64,000 nucleotides of DNA from an uncultured Croceicoccus sp. (GTDB lineage Bacteria > Pseudomonadota > Alphaproteobacteria > Sphingomonadales > Sphingomonadaceae), in the NCBI RefSeq assembly GCF_947496385.1, contig NZ_CANMCP010000006.1, positions 1 to 64,000 on the forward strand, written 5' to 3'. Under the pieces are notes generated by a model, which saw nothing but the letters and a program-made list of their open reading frames with translations, did no database searches and was not told where the DNA came from. The number at the start of each line of letters is the position of its first letter. Position 1 is the stretch's first letter. The position numbers and the translations under genes are program-made. Shown here piece after piece: positions 48,721 through 55,975 of the stretch.

Positions 48721-50628
48721 ATGGAAGAACAAGCTCTCGTAATCGCCCTCGTCGGCGTCCTGGGTATCGGGGCGCAATGGGTTGCGTGGCGAACCGGGTG
48801 GCCGGCCATCGTGCTGATGATGGTGGCCGGGTTCGCCGTCGGCCCCGTTTTCGGCATCATGGACCCGCATCACGCCTTTGGCGAATTGCTGGAACCGGCC
48901 GTTGCCATCGGCGTCGCGCTCATCCTGTTCGAAGGCGGGCTGAGCCTCAATTTCAAGGAACTGAAGAAAACGGGCGGCGCGGTCTGGCGGCTCGTCGTTC
49001 TGGGCGTGCCGATCGCATGGTTCGCAGGCTCGCTCGCCTGCTATTACATCGCCGGGCTGGTCTGGCCGGTATCGATCCTGTTCGCCGGCATTCTGGTGGT
49101 GACCGGGCCGACGGTCGTCCTGCCCCTCCTTCGACAATCGAGCGTGGCGCAAAGGCCGGCGGCGATCCTCAAATGGGAGGCGATCGTCAACGATCCCTTC
49201 GGCGCGATGTGCGCGGTGATCGCATACGAATATTTCCGCGCATCGGCCAATGGCGCGACCATTTTCGACGTGGTGCCACAACTGGTATTCGCCGCGATCG
49301 CCGCCGCCGTCCTCGGCTATGCCGCGGCGTGGGTCATCGCGTGGAGCTTCCCGCGCGGCATGGTGCCCGAATATCTGAAGGCGCCGGTCCTGCTCGTGGT
49401 GGTGGTCGCCCTGTTCGTTGCCTCCAACACGATACAGCAGGAGACCGGCCTCGTTGCCGTCACGATCATGGGCATCGCGCTTGCCAATATGAAGGTGGAT
49501 TCGCTGCGCGACATTCACCCGTTCAAGCAGAACATCGCGGTCATCATGGTGTCGGGCATCTTCGTCCTCTTGTCCGCCTCGCTCGAACGGGAATCGCTGG
49601 CCTTGCTGGAATGGCGGTTCGTATTGTTCCTGCTGGCGATATTGTTCCTCGTCCGTCCGGCGACGATCCTGATCAGCCTCGCCTTCTCCAAGGTGCCGTG
49701 GAACGAGCGCCTGTTCCTGGCGTGGATCGCGCCGCGCGGCATCGTGGCCGTCGCGATTTCAGGCCTGTTCGCCCTGCGTCTTTCGGATCTGGGCTATGGC
49801 GACGGGTCCATCCTCATCAGCCTGTCGTTCGCCGTCGTGGTGGCGACGATCGTGGCGCATGGCTTTACCGTCGGTATCGTGTCGCGCTGGCTCAAGGTCA
49901 CCGGCTCGACCACACCGGGCATATTGATGGTCGGCGCAACGCCGTGGTCCATCGCGCTCGCAAAGGAAATGTCGGACATCGAGGTTCCTGTGCTCATCGC
50001 CGATACCAGCTGGTGGCGTCTGTCAAAGGCGCGGCAGCAGGGGGTACAGACCTATCACGGCGAAATTCTGGCCGAATCGACGGAACATTCGCTCGACCTT
50101 TCGCAATTCGGCGTGCTGGTCGCCGCGACGGAAAACGAGGCGTATAACGCGCTTGTCTGCAACGAGTTCGCGCCGGAAATCGGGCGCGACGCGGTGTATC
50201 AGCTTGGCGAGGCGGGAGGGCATGACGACCCGCGCGCCCTGCCCCCGTCGATCCGGGGCCGCAGCCTGTTCGAATCCGGCGTCGACATGGACGAAATCTA
50301 CCGCCGGCAGCAGCAGGGCTGGGAATTTCGCAAGACGCGCCTGTCCGAACGTTTCGGGTTCGAGGAGGCGCAGGCCGCGCTTCCGGCCGATGCCGACTTC
50401 CTCCTGCTCGTGCGCAAGGGCGGCGGGATTCGGTTCTTTACCCATGCCACCCGCCCCACTCCTGCCGCCGGCGACACCGTGATATCCTATTCCCCGCCCG
50501 AGGACCCGGTGACCGAGAAGGTGCAAGCCAAAAAGGAAAAGCGGGCGAAGATACAGGCCAAGGCCGATGCCGAAACCGGGGCAAAACAGGCCGGGCCGCA
50601 GGAAGGCCCGTTGGGGGAAGCGACATGA
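48721..50628 (+). CDS. CPA1-type Na+(K+)/H+ antiporter with TrkA-N-like domain
   Basis: 635 aa. About twelve membrane helices occupy residues 1-405, with ion-site motifs TGPTVVLPLL and IVNDPFGAM (the ND pair). A cytosolic nucleotide-binding (RCK/TrkA-N-like) region (about 410-560) and a Lys/Ala-rich C-terminal tail (about 600-635) follow. It is probably involved in pH or Na+ homeostasis; cation selectivity is unknown. ATG 48721 is supported by the first helix position. Its stop overlaps the next ATG by 4 nt. Confidence 0.9.
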   Translation: MEEQALVIALVGVLGIGAQWVAWRTGWPAIVLMMVAGFAVGPVFGIMDPHHAFGELLEPAVAIGVALILFEGGLSLNFKELKKTGGAVWRLVVLGVPIAWFAGSLACYYIAGLVWPVSILFAGILVVTGPTVVLPLLRQSSVAQRPAAILKWEAIVNDPFGAMCAVIAYEYFRASANGATIFDVVPQLVFAAIAAAVLGYAAAWVIAWSFPRGMVPEYLKAPVLLVVVVALFVASNTIQQETGLVAVTIMGIALANMKVDSLRDIHPFKQNIAVIMVSGIFVLLSASLERESLALLEWRFVLFLLAILFLVRPATILISLAFSKVPWNERLFLAWIAPRGIVAVAISGLFALRLSDLGYGDGSILISLSFAVVVATIVAHGFTVGIVSRWLKVTGSTTPGILMVGATPWSIALAKEMSDIEVPVLIADTSWWRLSKARQQGVQTYHGEILAESTEHSLDLSQFGVLVAATENEAYNALVCNEFAPEIGRDAVYQLGEAGGHDDPRALPPSIRGRSLFESGVDMDEIYRRQQQGWEFRKTRLSERFGFEEAQAALPADADFLLLVRKGGGIRFFTHATRPTPAAGDTVISYSPPEDPVTEKVQAKKEKRAKIQAKADAETGAKQAGPQEGPLGEAT

Positions 50629-51275
50629 AAACGCGAATGACATCCAAGCCGATCGCAACCGTCCTCGCGCTGGGTGCGCTCGTCCTGGTCGGGGCATGCA
50701 ACGAGCCGGATAGCGAGACGCCGTCGCCTGCCCCGTCCGCGACGATGGACAACGGCCTTCCCGATCCCAATTCCAGCCCTGCGTCCATCCTGCGCAGCGA
50801 CCTGTCCGAAGACGTGATCGAGGAGCCCGCGCTCGAACCGCTGGAGGCGACGATATCGTTCGGCGAAGGCGGCACGCGGCTGTCCGATGCGGCGCGCGCG
50901 GAAATCGAGGAGCTGCTCGGCACGGCGCAGATGAAGGCGGGCGGTGCCATCACCCTGCGCGGGCATACCGATTCGGCCGGTTATGACGAGGCCAATCTGC
51001 GCGCCTCCCGCCAACGGGCCGAGGCCGTCGCTGCCATGCTGGAGGACAATGGCATCGACGCAGACCGGATCGAGATCATCGCGCTTGGCGAGATGCGTCC
51101 GGTTGCCCCCAATGCCAATCTCGACGGTACGGCGAACGAGGCCAATCGCGCGCGGAACCGGCGCGTGGACATTCACATCGCGATTCCGGAAACCGACGAT
51201 GACGAAGAAGCGAACGCGGACGAACCGGGCGAGGACCGCGCCGGATCGTCCGGAAGTTCGAATTCGACCGACTGA
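50625..51275 (+). CDS. OmpA-family peptidoglycan-binding lipoprotein
   Basis: 216 aa. Lipobox VGAC puts the lipidated Cys near residue 26. A Ser/Pro-rich linker leads to an OmpA-like domain (about 75-185) with the peptidoglycan-binding GHTDSAGYDEANLRASRQRA stretch and NRRVDIHI. An acidic Ser/Asp/Glu-rich tail follows. It overlaps the antiporter gene (ATGA). It probably anchors the outer membrane to the wall; the tie to the antiporter is unexplained. Confidence 0.88.
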   Translation: MKTRMTSKPIATVLALGALVLVGACNEPDSETPSPAPSATMDNGLPDPNSSPASILRSDLSEDVIEEPALEPLEATISFGEGGTRLSDAARAEIEELLGTAQMKAGGAITLRGHTDSAGYDEANLRASRQRAEAVAAMLEDNGIDADRIEIIALGEMRPVAPNANLDGTANEANRARNRRVDIHIAIPETDDDEEANADEPGEDRAGSSGSSNSTD

Positions 51276-51392
51276 TCGAGATGGCATATCCTGCGCCCGC
51301 CGGCGCATGCCGTAGAGCGGGTTGCACTGTTGTTAAACAAAGTTGTGATACCCGTTTTCCAGATGCATAGCCCTGCGAGCGAGATCTGACCC

Positions 51393-53621
51393 ATGACAGC
51401 ATCGCTGTCCCGCCTGTATCAGCTGGCCGCGGCCGCTGTTGCGGCCGGTTTGCTTGCGCTGGTCGGCGCGGCCGATCCGATCGAGGAGATGATCTGGATC
51501 GCCCTCTACCGCTTGGAAGACAAGCCGGTTTCCGGCCAGATCGTCATCGTCGATGTCGACCAGTCGGCGGATCCCACGCTCAGCGTCGCACAACGGCAGG
51601 CGGAGGTCGTCCGCCAATTGTCGCGGCACAGGCCGAGAGGCATCTATCTGCAGGGTAACTATTCGGCGGACGATCGCGGTATTGCCGAACTGGGCGCGGC
51701 GATCGATGCGACGGACGTTCCTGTGGCGATCGGCTGGGTCGAAGGAGTCGGAAGTACCCGCGGCCTGCCGAGCCTGTCGCGCTCCTCGCAGCTTGATGGC
51801 GCGGTTGCCACCGTCGATCGCTATCACGCCACGGCGCTCGGCTTTGCCTGGGAATCGCTGACCTCGTTCGATGTCGGCAATCGCGAAATGCCGGGCTTCC
51901 CCGCCGCGGTGGCCGGCTTCGTCGATCTGAACGACTATTATTTCATCGATTACCGCTACGCCAATTCGGAAATCACTATTTTTCCGGCCCGCGTCTTGAG
52001 CAGGAGCAATCTGCCGCTGACCGGAAAGCGCGTACTCGTCGGCTCGGCATCGTCGGGTTCGCTTCTCGATCAGGGCGTGGTCCCGATTCCGGGCGACATG
52101 GTCCCGCGTATACAGCTCGCGTTTTTCGCGGCTGAAAGCCTTTTGCAGGGTGTGCCGGTCGCTGTGGGCTGGCTCTTCGCGCTCGCCATCATCGTCGCCA
52201 TCGTATTTGCGGCGGTATATTACCCGCCAGCGATCCGCCGCACGCTTTATGCCGTTGCGGTTGCGGCCTGTCTCGCCATTCCATTTTTCGGGCTTCTTCT
52301 CGACCGGATTGTGGAATCGGGCGCGACTGTCGTGTTCCTGGTGCTGTTTGCCATCCTGCGCATCACCAGCCTGCTCAAGGCGCAGGCGGCCAAGACCGAT
52401 CATCTTTCCGGGCTTCGAAATTTCAGTGCGCTCGCAGAAAAGCTCGAACGTGAGGATGGCATGGTGATCGTAGCCCGGGTCAACCGGTTCGAGGAAGTGC
52501 TGAGCAGTCTCGAGCCGGAATTTCACGGCGAATTCATGCAACAGATCGCCGAACGGCTCGCGGCGGACCGTTTCCGCGAAATCTTTTCCGACGGCGCGGG
52601 CAATTTCGCCTGGCTGGACGGCACGCGGGATGCCCGTGGGCGGATGGCGGATCTCATCGGGCTGACGGGGGCGCCGATCCTCGTCGAAAATCGCACTTTC
52701 GACTTTACCTGCTCCTTCGGGATACAGGACGTCCCGATCGACAGCGCACAACAGGCGATCAGTGCCACGCTGGTCGCGGCGGAACTCGCGTCGACCCGCA
52801 TGTCGCATATCGCCCTGGTGAGCGAGAGGGAAAGTACGGACGCCAACTGGCGGCTCTCGCTTCACACCTCGCTCGATCATGCGATCGTGAACGGACACAT
52901 CTATCTCGTATATCAGCCGCAGGTGATGATCGAAAACGGGCAGATCGTCGGTGCGGAGGCGCTGGTTCGGTGGAAGCATCCCGAACGCGGCGAGATCAGC
53001 CCTTTCGAATTTATTCCGCAGATTGAAAAGGCGGGTCGTCTGAAACCGCTTACCGCGCATACGTTCCGGATGGCTGCGCGAACGGCGAGCCTGCTTCCCG
53101 AACGGGATCTCCGCATATCGGTCAACGTGTCCGCAACGCTCGTTTGCGACGATAATTTCGTGCAGTTCGTTCAGGACAACGTGATGGCTGGCGGCGGCTC
53201 CGCATCCCGCATCATGCTTGAGATCACGGAAACCGCGCGTATCGAAAATCTCGAACTCGCTGCGCGCCATCTTACCGAACTGCGCGAGGCCGGTTTCAAA
53301 GTTTCCCTCGACGATTTCGGTACGGGCGAAGCCAATCTGAGCCTGCTCGTCCATCTTCCCTGCGACGAGGTGAAGCTGGATCAGACCTTCGTGCGGCTGG
53401 CCAAAACGAACGAGCGCGCGCGAATGATCATCATTGCCCTCGCGCAGACGACCCGACTTTCGAACATGTCCTTCGTGGCGGAGGGAATCGAAACGGTGGA
53501 GGATCAGGCGATCATGGCATCCCATGATTGTAAAGTCGGACAGGGATATTTGTATGGATATCCCCTGCCATCACACGAACTGATCGAGATTGCCCGCAAA
53601 AATATCCGGCTGGTAGGATAA
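51393..53621 (+). CDS. CHASE2-(degenerate GGDEF)-EAL c-di-GMP phosphodiesterase
   Basis: 742 aa. A helix at about 9-27, a periplasmic CHASE2 sensor (30-250), a three-helix bundle (about 255-330), a degenerate GGDEF (335-480) and EAL (490-735). At the GGDEF position the sequence is DGAGNFAWLDG (near residue 400), so no cyclase activity is expected. EAL residues are complete: EALVRWKHP, VNVSATL, EITETA, DDFGTGEANLSLL, KLDQTF, EGIET and QGYLYGYP. It is probably a phosphodiesterase controlled by an external signal through CHASE2. It lies 117 nt after the OmpA-like gene, probably with its own promoter. Confidence 0.9.
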   Translation: MTASLSRLYQLAAAAVAAGLLALVGAADPIEEMIWIALYRLEDKPVSGQIVIVDVDQSADPTLSVAQRQAEVVRQLSRHRPRGIYLQGNYSADDRGIAELGAAIDATDVPVAIGWVEGVGSTRGLPSLSRSSQLDGAVATVDRYHATALGFAWESLTSFDVGNREMPGFPAAVAGFVDLNDYYFIDYRYANSEITIFPARVLSRSNLPLTGKRVLVGSASSGSLLDQGVVPIPGDMVPRIQLAFFAAESLLQGVPVAVGWLFALAIIVAIVFAAVYYPPAIRRTLYAVAVAACLAIPFFGLLLDRIVESGATVVFLVLFAILRITSLLKAQAAKTDHLSGLRNFSALAEKLEREDGMVIVARVNRFEEVLSSLEPEFHGEFMQQIAERLAADRFREIFSDGAGNFAWLDGTRDARGRMADLIGLTGAPILVENRTFDFTCSFGIQDVPIDSAQQAISATLVAAELASTRMSHIALVSERESTDANWRLSLHTSLDHAIVNGHIYLVYQPQVMIENGQIVGAEALVRWKHPERGEISPFEFIPQIEKAGRLKPLTAHTFRMAARTASLLPERDLRISVNVSATLVCDDNFVQFVQDNVMAGGGSASRIMLEITETARIENLELAARHLTELREAGFKVSLDDFGTGEANLSLLVHLPCDEVKLDQTFVRLAKTNERARMIIIALAQTTRLSNMSFVAEGIETVEDQAIMASHDCKVGQGYLYGYPLPSHELIEIARKNIRLVG

Positions 53622-53681
53622 AATCGCTTTTTTTTTCGTCCATGTGCGGTTAATATGATTGTCCAAGCAATGGAGGTTTTT

Positions 53682-53747
53682 ATGGATTATCAGGAAGAAC
53701 GTGGCGGTGGCATCTGGGAATGGTTTTTCGGCGAATATTGGTTCTGA
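53682..53747 (+). CDS. 21-aa aromatic-rich small protein
   Basis: A perfect GGAGG (53672-53676) lies 5 nt before ATG 53682. The 21 codons encode an acidic, glycine-containing start (DYQEERGGG) and a tail IWEWFFGEYWF with three Trp, four Phe/Tyr-type aromatics and no basic residue except one Arg. A strong intrinsic terminator begins 20 nt after the stop, so it forms its own unit; TAATAT at 53651-53656 is a possible -10. ATG 53670 in frame would give 25 aa but has no site. It is too short for database-style recognition; I know no family. Not PqqA (no Glu-x3-Tyr in that arrangement and no pqq genes). Confidence 0.6.
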   Translation: MDYQEERGGGIWEWFFGEYWF

Positions 53748-53766
53748 CGCCATCTTCGATCGTTGA

Positions 53767-53799
53767 ACGGGGTCTTGTCACAGGCAAGGCCCCGTTTTT
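53767..53799 (+). terminator. intrinsic terminator after the 21-aa gene
   Basis: ACGGGG (with a T-G wobble) CTTG pairs with CAAGGCCCCGT across a 7-nt loop, followed by TTTT(T). About 11 bp of stem. It lies between the 21-codon gene and ribBX, so ribBX needs its own promoter downstream. Confidence 0.9.
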
Positions 53800-53830
53800 G
53801 TAACATTCCAATGATGCTTTGTGGCTTGCA

Positions 53831-53848
53831 ATCACATTTCGCTGTGAT
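53831..53848. promoter_or_regulatory. ATCACA-N6-TGTGAT palindrome upstream of ribBX
   Basis: ATCACA (53831-53836) and TGTGAT (53843-53848) are perfect inverted half-sites separated by 6 nt, ending 12 nt before the ribBX start. The half-sites are in the opposite orientation to a CRP site. The position would block initiation, so a repressor operator is plausible; the HTH at the N-terminus of the encoded protein is a candidate binder. Confidence 0.4.
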
Positions 53849-53860
53849 ATTGCGCCGGCC

Positions 53861-55156
53861 ATGCAAAATACAGCCCATCCTTCGGTCAAGGACCGCGTTC
53901 GCCAGATCGTTTCCACCGGCAGCATGTCACGTGCCGCCCTTGCAAGAGCGGCCGGATTGCACGCCAATTCGCTGCGCGATTGCAACGAGGCGAACTGGAA
54001 CCCCACATCGGACACGCTGGCAAAGCTCGAAAGCTTCCTCGATTCCAACGACGATCGTCCCGTCCTCGCCAGCCCGGAAGAAATTATCGACGAAGCCCGC
54101 AACGGTAGGATGTTCGTACTCGTAGACGACGAAGATCGCGAGAACGAGGGCGATCTGGTCATCCCCGCGCAAATGGCCACTCCGCAGGCGATCAATTTCA
54201 TGGCGTCGCACGGGCGCGGCCTGATCTGCCTCGCGCTGGCGAAGAATCGCGTCGAACAGCTCGGCCTTGAACTGATGAGCCGGAACAATCGCACGCGCCA
54301 CGAAACGGCGTTCACCACCTCCATCGAAGCACGCGAAGGCGTCACCACCGGGATCAGCGCCGCCGACCGCGCCCGCACGATCAGCGTGGCGATCGATTCC
54401 GCGAAAACGGCGGATGACATCGTGACCCCCGGGCATGTCTTCCCCCTCATCGCGCGGGACGGCGGCGTGCTCGTGCGCGCGGGCCATACCGAGGCCGCGG
54501 TCGATATCGCGCGGCTCGCGGGGCTGAACCCGTCGGGCGTCATCTGCGAAATCATGAAGGACGACGGCACGATGGCGCGGATGGACGACCTCGTCGAATT
54601 CGCCCGCACCCACAATCTCAAGATCGGCACGATCCGCGACCTTATCGCCTATCGCCGCGAAAACGATCATTTGGTGGAGAAGCGCGCCGAGTCCCGATTC
54701 CGCAGCAAGTGGGGCGGAGACTGGACGGTGATGGCGTTCTTCAACAAGGCGACGGGCGAGGAAACGCTGGCGCTAAGTTTCGGGCATCTGGCCAAGGACA
54801 GCCCGACGCTCGTCCGGATGCATGCGCTCGACCTGTTTCCCGATCTTTTTGCGGACGACACGCCGCGCGCCGGCCTCTTGCAACGCGCGATGCAGGCCAT
54901 TGCCGAGGAAGGCGCGGGCGTGATCGTCGTCATCAATCGCAAATCGCCCGATATGCTGTCCCGCCGGATCGCTTTGCGCGATGCGCCCAAGGCGGACGAT
55001 ATGGACGAATTGCGTGATTATGGCGTCGGCGCACAAATTCTGACCGAGTTGGGCGTGCACGAGATGATCCTGCTCACGAATTCGCACCATTCGCTCGTCG
55101 CGCTCGAAGGGTACGGCCTGACCGTGGTCGGCGAACGCCCGATCCCCGACGCCTGA
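53861..55156 (+). CDS. ribB: HTH-RibB-RibA-like riboflavin synthesis protein (RibBX type)
   Basis: 431 aa. Residues about 8-60 look like an XRE-type HTH ([24 protein letters not shown]). About 66-270 is 3,4-dihydroxy-2-butanone-4-phosphate synthase, with [63 protein letters not shown] (in part). About 285-425 resembles GTP cyclohydrolase II but the three zinc Cys are absent ([12 protein letters not shown] where RibA has a Cys-rich loop), so GTP hydrolysis is not expected. The pattern fits the RibBX variant described in Proteobacteria. ATG 53861 is used; the frame is open 14 codons upstream. It is followed by ribH. Confidence 0.93.
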   Translation: MQNTAHPSVKDRVRQIVSTGSMSRAALARAAGLHANSLRDCNEANWNPTSDTLAKLESFLDSNDDRPVLASPEEIIDEARNGRMFVLVDDEDRENEGDLVIPAQMATPQAINFMASHGRGLICLALAKNRVEQLGLELMSRNNRTRHETAFTTSIEAREGVTTGISAADRARTISVAIDSAKTADDIVTPGHVFPLIARDGGVLVRAGHTEAAVDIARLAGLNPSGVICEIMKDDGTMARMDDLVEFARTHNLKIGTIRDLIAYRRENDHLVEKRAESRFRSKWGGDWTVMAFFNKATGEETLALSFGHLAKDSPTLVRMHALDLFPDLFADDTPRAGLLQRAMQAIAEEGAGVIVVINRKSPDMLSRRIALRDAPKADDMDELRDYGVGAQILTELGVHEMILLTNSHHSLVALEGYGLTVVGERPIPDA

Positions 55157-55175
55157 ACAAGACTGGACACAGACA

Positions 55176-55598
55176 ATGGCACGATTCCTCATCGTCGAAG
55201 CGCGATTCTACGACGAATATAACGACATGCTGATCAGCGGTGCGCGTCAGGTTCTCGAACAGGCGGGGCACGAGGTCGAGGTACTCACCGTTCCGGGCGC
55301 GCTGGAGATACCCGGCGCGATCGCGCTCGCGGTCGAGGGCGGCGGCTACGATGGCTTTGTCGCGATCGGCGTCGTGATTCGCGGCGAAACCTATCATTTC
55401 GAGATCGTCGCGGGCGAAAGCGCACGTGCGATCATGGCGTTGACCATCGACGGGATCGCGGTGGGTAATGGCATACTGACCGTGGAAAACGATGAACAGG
55501 CGCTCGTCCGCGCCGACCCTGCACAAAAGAATAAGGGCGGGGAGGCCGCCCGCGCCGCCATCGCGCTATACGATCTTCGCACCCGTTTCACCGGATAA
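55176..55598 (+). CDS. ribH: 6,7-dimethyl-8-ribityllumazine synthase
   Basis: 140 aa, the penultimate step of riboflavin synthesis, condensing the RibB product with the pyrimidine. Motifs: [31 protein letters not shown] (catalytic His), [15 protein letters not shown]. It lies 19 nt after ribBX in the same operon. No riboflavin (FMN) riboswitch was found upstream of either gene. Confidence 0.96.
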   Translation: MARFLIVEARFYDEYNDMLISGARQVLEQAGHEVEVLTVPGALEIPGAIALAVEGGGYDGFVAIGVVIRGETYHFEIVAGESARAIMALTIDGIAVGNGILTVENDEQALVRADPAQKNKGGEAARAAIALYDLRTRFTG

Positions 55599-55651
55599 TC
55601 GGAACCGCACGACGAACGAGGCGTCATTGACCCCATGACGGACAAGACGCC

Positions 55652-55963
55652 TTGATCACCACGATACTGGAATGGTTCGGCGCGCTCGGCACGATTGCGG
55701 CCGCCGCGCTTATCGCGTCCGATCTGGGCCGACGGGTGACCGGATGGGCCTTCGTCCTGTTCACGATCGTATCGGTGGCGTGGATCGCGGCCGGAATGCT
55801 CGGCAACAACACGCCGATCGCGTTGCAGAATGTCGCGATGTTTTTCGTCAATGGCTGGGGCGTGTGGCAGTACCTGCTCAACCCGAAGAAGAAGCGCGAG
55901 ATCGAGCGCGCCGAAGCGCTTGAGAAAAAAGCGCACGAAGACGTCGAGAACGGCGACGCCTGA
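55652..55963 (+). CDS. small membrane protein of unknown function
   Basis: 103 aa from TTG 55652, the only start in frame after a stop. Two to three hydrophobic segments (GALGTIAAAALIASDLG, WAFVLFTIVSVAWIAAGML, VAMFFVNGWGVWQYLL) are followed by a charged C-terminal helix (KKKREIERAEALEKKAHEDV). The arrangement recalls PRC-adjacent inner-membrane proteins but I do not recognise it. It follows ribH by 53 nt and ends 12 nt from the convergent M13 gene. Confidence 0.65.
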   Translation: MITTILEWFGALGTIAAAALIASDLGRRVTGWAFVLFTIVSVAWIAAGMLGNNTPIALQNVAMFFVNGWGVWQYLLNPKKKREIERAEALEKKAHEDVENGDA

Positions 55964-55975
55964 GGCCCTGCCGCG

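Noticed and set aside
51292-51307. TGCGCC-N4-GGCGCA hairpin after the OmpA-like gene as terminator
   Set aside because: Only a 6-bp stem without T-run; too weak to call.
53682-53747. 21-aa peptide as PqqA or as a Trp-type leader peptide
   Set aside because: No pqq genes follow, the conserved Glu/Tyr arrangement of PqqA is absent, and no antiterminator alternative to the hairpin can be drawn.
53748-53860. FMN riboswitch upstream of ribBX
   Set aside because: None of the conserved RFN blocks was found in the 113 nt upstream.
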